64,000 bases of DNA, taken from the NCBI GenBank assembly GCA_022578965.1, contig MU400527.1, positions 434,001 to 498,000 of the forward strand. Reading direction: 5' to 3'. Shown piece by piece: positions 56,672 to 64,000 of the stretch. The translations under genes and the position numbers were made by a program. How positions within the stretch are numbered: position 1 is the first letter of the stretch; the number at the start of each line of letters is the position of its first letter. The notes beneath the pieces are model-generated. The model had not been told where the DNA came from and searched no databases. It was given only the letters and a program-made list of their open reading frames with translations. The DNA comes from Xylaria sp. FL1777 (taxonomy: Eukaryota > Ascomycota > Sordariomycetes > Xylariales > Xylariaceae).

Positions 56672-57623
56672 ATGAGACTACACAGCTTTTCGAAGTATTC
56701 TATAACCTGGCTCATCAGCCGTCTGCTGAAACGCAGTAAGGAAGTCTCCAAAATACCCCATTCATCCCGCCAGCCCCAGACTGTGACAACAACGAAACGC
56801 ACTTTAAAACCAGTCATAGTTTTGATTCATGGAGCTTGGCATCTCCCTACTGTGTGGAAGAAAGTGAAGCAGCGGTTAGAAGCGGCTGGGTACGAAGTTT
56901 ACGCACCGAGGCTGCTCACAGTGGTTGGACCCGAGCCAGTGGACTACTCGTGGCGTGTTGATGTGGCGGTGGTCCACGACATCGTCCTTCCCCTATTCGA
57001 AGAAGGCCGTCAGGCCGTCATCGTAGGCCATTCCTACGGTGGTCTCGTAGCCACCGCCTCGGTCGAAGGCCAGAGCATCGCCGACCGACAAGCACGCGGC
57101 CTCCAAGGAGGCTTTAGTGCGGTCGTATACATCTGCGCATTCCCCATTGCCCAGCGCGGATCCTCTCTCCTTTCAACCAAAGGCGGAGATTACAGTGAAT
57201 GGACTGTCAAGGCCGAATCGTTCAAGAGAGTCAGTATTGTCCCCCTGCTCGCTTGATATGCTGGTATTGACTCGATATACCTAGATACCATGCTCCATGA
57301 AAGTCGTACCAGAGGCGGCGGAGCTGTATTACAGCGACCTGCCTCCCGACGAGGCGAAAGAGTGGATTGCAGATGTGGGAACTAATTATCAATCGCAACG
57401 CTCGTTCGAGGAGCCCTTGGGATTCTGCGCCAACGATATCACAATTCCCATGACGTACCTGCTATGTGAGGGTGACAAGGCCGTGCCAGTGCAAAGCCAG
57501 GAGCAGATGGTAGCAGCTATACCGAGAATGAAAACGCGGCGTTGCACAGCGGGACATAGTCCGTTTCTGAGCCAGCCGGACCTTACCGCTGAGGTCATCG
57601 TTGAAGCTGCCCAGAACGCTTAA
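56672..57623 (+). CDS. alpha/beta-hydrolase fold protein (AB hydrolase_6 type)
   Basis: Exons 56672-57229 and 57285-57623 give 298 aa; donor GTCAGT, acceptor ATACCTAG, phase 0. The core begins with VIVLIHGAWHLPTVW (oxyanion-hole HGAW). The nucleophile elbow is VIVGHSYGGLVA with the catalytic Ser in GHSYG. A late acidic region (YLLCEGDKAVPVQSQEQM) fits the Asp of the triad, and the His is in TAGHSPFLSQP. Bacterial and fungal relatives include esterases of small substrates; the actual substrate is unknown. The N-terminal 40 residues (MRLHSFSKYSITWLISRLLK) form a basic amphipathic segment that might direct it to a membrane or mitochondrion, which is inference. Confidence 0.85.
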
Positions 57624-61063
<3,440 letters not shown>

Positions 61064-61447
61064 CTACACGGCAGATCTACTCGCCTAGTGAGAGTGGATA
61101 AATTATGAGTGGTGTTGAGAAAAGCGGATCACAGTCGCTTGTGTCCTTCCTGAGTCAACCAAGTAAGAAGCGCATAGGGAAGATTCTTGCCCTTAGTGTG
61201 ATGAGATATAAAGGCAGAGATGAAGGTTTACTTCACTTACATCTCTTTTCCTTATTTTTTGTCTGCCGACAACATCTCGCGATTATTTCATAGAGCAATT
61301 ACGAGCAAGCAATCAAGCTAGCAATCAAGCAAGCCAGTCTGTTAGTTAGGAAATGTCTGCATACACAGGACCGAAGATCTGTACCCGTCGCTGCTTCTCC
61401 GTTAATACGATAAAAAATAATATGGGATAGTTCATTATTAGACAGAC
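61064..61447. other. convergent 3' spacer
   Basis: Between stop codons of the epimerase and the Cys/His-repeat gene. A direct repeat AGCAATCAAG occurs near 61308-61330. No clear polyadenylation signal picked out. Confidence 0.5.
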
Positions 61448-62875
61448 TCAACAGTTCTCATCCCCTGATAACGGTGCAATTTGGTGGAGGAGTAGATATG
61501 CATTCTCGATTAATATCCAGCTCAACTCCCACTCGGCGTTCTTCTGCGCTGGCTCCGTTCCCGTCGTAGTATTCGATCTGCCTGCACTACTCCCCCTTTT
61601 TCGTCGCCGTTTGTCCTCCTCCTCCTGCTGCTGCTGCTGCCGCCGTCTCCCCCGCGCAACGTCGACGGCGAAATGGTCCCCGTCGTAATGCCCGCAGCGC
61701 GCACACCGCCCCGTGCGCCGCCCCTTGTCGTAGTCGCGGCACGGACAGCTCGTCTCCTCGCGGGCGCGGGCGCGGGCGCCGCACGCCCGGACCTCGACGA
61801 CCCGCCGCTTCTGCCTCCCGTCCGCCGAGCGGTGGCCCAGCGCCGCGTACGACGCGCTGTCCCAGTTCGTGTACCGCCGCATCAGCCGCGATATACCCGA
61901 AACCTCCGACGACGAGTGGTGCGATGTCCGCGGATGCCCGCACCCGCAACGCTGGGATACGCCTGTGTGTACAACTGCGGCGGAGTATGGCTTTGGCACG
62001 GTCTCTGCGGCTCTGCGCGGGATGCCTTCGTCGAAGTCGCAGCAGGTACAATCTTCTACTACGCATGCCGCGATTTGCGTTAGTCGCGTTTTTATCCTTG
62101 GTAGTGAAGATGCTGGTGGTGGTGGTAGCTCCTCTCCGCCCCCTTTTGCCTCGCTTGCTTTCCCGCTCGGGCTAATGCTCTTCTCCCCCTCGGAGTCTAG
62201 CTTCGATGGGCCCATTGGGATGTCGATGTCGACGTCTGCTGTTGAATCTACGTGTCTTAGCCCTGCGTAATACTCTTCTAGTACACGCGCGCAGAGCACG
62301 AGGGCGGCGCTCTCGCGCGGCGCGTTGAGCGTCTGGAGGGTCTGCCGTTGTTGCTCTTGGCGCGGGACGACGGTGCCGCCTTGCGTCTTTTCCCCGGAAC
62401 TGGTGCCGTTCTCTTGTGATGGGACGGTGGAGTTGCCCTCGCTTGCCGTGTACGGCGTGAAGTAGAAGTCCGAGAACTGCCGTATGCGGTCGAGGAATGG
62501 ATCGCCGCCGCACGGCGCCATGGCTAGATTTGCGAGGACTTGTATGATGGCGTCTTCTTGGTGAGCGCTTGGAATTGGATTTGTGCCTTCGGTATTCTGC
62601 CCCTTTTCGCATGTCCCTACTGCTGGTTTTGGTAGAGATGCAGTCAAGCTTGTGGGTGATGTTGATCGTGATGGAGACTCAGATGTACATGTCGAGGGCC
62701 ATAAGACTGATAAAACCGCCCTCGCGCCCTGCAATACTTCCCGCAGGGAAGCATCTTGGCTGTCTTCGTACGAAGGCGGTGGGTTGCTGTCGACTCTCTC
62801 GGTATCGGTAGTTGGCGTCTCGTTTCTGGCGCCAAAACGCCGGCGAAAAAGATGCACGATCCCCCCTACCTCCAT
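61448..62875 (-). CDS. protein with duplicated Cys/His module, unknown function (475 aa)
   Basis: A single-exon gene with ATG at 62875. The first 250 residues are mostly disordered, with NPPPSYEDS near 31-39, a PPxY-type WW-domain ligand as found in adaptors of the Rsp5/Nedd4 ubiquitin ligase. The second half carries two similar modules. Module 1 (about 276-320) has CTCCDFDEG then CGCGHPRTSHH; module 2 (about 377-401) has CPCRDYDKG then CARCGHYDGDH. Both fit CxC-x2-[F/Y]D-x-G ... C-x(1-2)-C-G-H-x4-H, consistent with zinc binding. A Gln/Glu/Arg low-complexity stretch follows at about 410-435. The C-terminus ends in a hydrophobic helix (WELSWILIENAYLLLHQIA). GC-rich on the coding strand, so several antisense open frames are shadows. 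Function unknown. Confidence 0.7.
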   Translation of the reverse strand: MEVGGIVHLFRRRFGARNETPTTDTERVDSNPPPSYEDSQDASLREVLQGARAVLSVLWPSTCTSESPSRSTSPTSLTASLPKPAVGTCEKGQNTEGTNPIPSAHQEDAIIQVLANLAMAPCGGDPFLDRIRQFSDFYFTPYTASEGNSTVPSQENGTSSGEKTQGGTVVPRQEQQRQTLQTLNAPRESAALVLCARVLEEYYAGLRHVDSTADVDIDIPMGPSKLDSEGEKSISPSGKASEAKGGGEELPPPPASSLPRIKTRLTQIAACVVEDCTCCDFDEGIPRRAAETVPKPYSAAVVHTGVSQRCGCGHPRTSHHSSSEVSGISRLMRRYTNWDSASYAALGHRSADGRQKRRVVEVRACGARARAREETSCPCRDYDKGRRTGRCARCGHYDGDHFAVDVARGRRRQQQQQEEEDKRRRKRGSSAGRSNTTTGTEPAQKNAEWELSWILIENAYLLLHQIAPLSGDENC

Positions 62876-64000
62876 CCGAACTAATGTTGGAGTTTAAATA
62901 GGTAAAGTAGAAGTACCGCAATGGCTCGCTCTTAGTTATGATAACCTTCCTAAAAAGGATCTCCAATTGGTATACCTACAACACATCTGCCGTTCACTGA
63001 TACTCAACTCCGGGAAGAGGTTGTTTACGTCTTATGCTTATCTTACGTTCACTGTTGATGCGTGCCCCGCATTACCTCGCTTTGCTGCTTGGTTATCTCG
63101 GTGTCCCAGAACTTCATAGCGCCGACACGTGGGCGTTGCCAAGTTGATGCAGGTGATTGATTAGGTAGCGCAGAGAGACGAGTGAAGGTGGCCAGGAGGA
63201 GGTAGGTGCTCAGCCATTCCAGACATATAAGACAGCAGTAGATTGAGGACGCCTATGATCGACTTAGAATGAGTCGAAGATGCGATAGCGACAATCCATA
63301 TGTGCAGGACTAGTAAGATCCTATTCGCCCGCGAGACCACCTATTCATTTGTTACCAGGTATTCATAACGCAATTCTGGGTTTGACGTGGTATTACCGGT
63401 AGCGTAAGGTTGAAATCGTGAATGCCTTGGACTAAGTGCGGCTGAGTCTTGGGGTTTGCAGTTGATAACCTGACTATGGACTACTTCATACGGAGGTCCC
63501 CGATGCTACCTATTCAGCTGGCATGGTTATATAACCTTCCCTATTCATTGAGATGGCTTGAAGAGATCGTCCTCCCCACCAACGTACCACGTTGTGAACG
63601 GCCGCAAATCTTCGACTTGAAGATGAATGTTTATTTACATATCAACAACTGAACCCCTTTTCTGGTAGGTCTTACTCAGAGTCGCTCAGTAAGAAAAATG
63701 GAGTAGGGTGCTTTAGAGAGCTCATTGGAAGCTCCGGCTCGAACAACGAGCGTGAAAGCAAGGGATTGTTCACCCTTGCTCAAAATCATAGCTTCCCCAT
63801 AGATAAGCTGAGTTTTGGCTCGTCTAAAGAGAGCGTGAGATGTGTATTGAGCACTACCACGAGGTATACTGTCGCAAGTACTTGCATGCTATCAGTACAG
63901 CCTTCACAGGCACGCGGACCTACTGCGCGACCTTCTACCAATGCGGGTTTTGGACTGTTGGGGGATATCAACGATGTAAGCAGGTTTGACCCGCGGCGCC
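62876..64000. other. window end, no gene seen
   Basis: Upstream of the Cys/His-repeat gene. The 63449-63652 plus-strand and 63786-63971 minus-strand open frames lack domains. Nothing indicates a gene cut by the window edge, although one cannot be excluded. Confidence 0.45.

Noticed and set aside
61673..62270. Several plus-strand open frames over 130 codons
   Set aside because: Antisense to the GC-rich Cys/His-repeat gene; Arg/Pro/Ala-rich composition only.

Overview
This window looks like nuclear DNA from a filamentous ascomycete (Pezizomycotina, probably Sordariomycetes). Genes carry one to six short introns, mostly 43-220 bp, with GTAAGT/GTGAGT-type donors, CTAAC or CTGAC branch sites and AG acceptors. 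The recognisable proteins are typical of moulds: Ame1/CENP-U, Spc7, Scm3, Atg6, Atg14, CK2 alpha and uS17. Spacers are AT-leaning and scattered with TAGGTACCTA-type words that I did not see inside recognised coding exons, apart from one doubtful ORF. There is no sign of bacterial, organellar or viral origin, and I found no rRNA, convincing tRNA or CRISPR. Exon limits below were worked out by hand by matching reading phase across GT..AG introns.

Layout. 1-5 kb: a KDEL-receptor (ERD2-type) gene with a long acidic tail, then a DEDDh exonuclease-fold gene. 6.3-8.6 kb: Ame1/CENP-U. 8.6-13.9 kb: gene-poor, with one small spliced Cys-rich peptide gene whose frame continues past two TAG codons. 13.9-22.2 kb: a twin-CX9C protein, ribosomal protein uS17 (RPS11) with 13-nt and 14-nt microexons, and divergently from it the KNL1/Spc7 gene. 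23.5-29.7 kb: a membrane-protein locus running in frame through TAG and TGA into a long Pro/Ala-rich segment, a 240-bp tandem duplication, and small spliced ORFs of doubtful status. 29.8-34.3 kb: ATG14 and two conserved fungal unknowns. 35.5-39 kb: an APH-fold kinase-like gene, one hypothetical ORF and a broken gene relic. 39.4-48.4 kb: CK2 alpha, Scm3 and ATG6. 49.7-62.9 kb: a zinc-ribbon protein, an FtsJ-type methyltransferase, an alpha/beta hydrolase, a glucose-6-phosphate 1-epimerase and a Cys/His-repeat protein. The last kilobase shows nothing I can support.

Themes. Three centromere/kinetochore genes (Ame1/CENP-U, KNL1/Spc7, Scm3/HJURP) lie within 40 kb, with CK2 alpha among them. Two subunits of autophagy PI3-kinase complex I (ATG14 and ATG6) lie about 15 kb apart. 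These are housekeeping genes, and chance linkage is the default explanation. I see no secondary-metabolite cluster and no intact transposon. The least explained items are the stop-interrupted locus at 23.5-26.6 kb, the small Cys-rich locus at 11.6-12.6 kb, and the duplicated Cys/His module at 61.4-62.9 kb.
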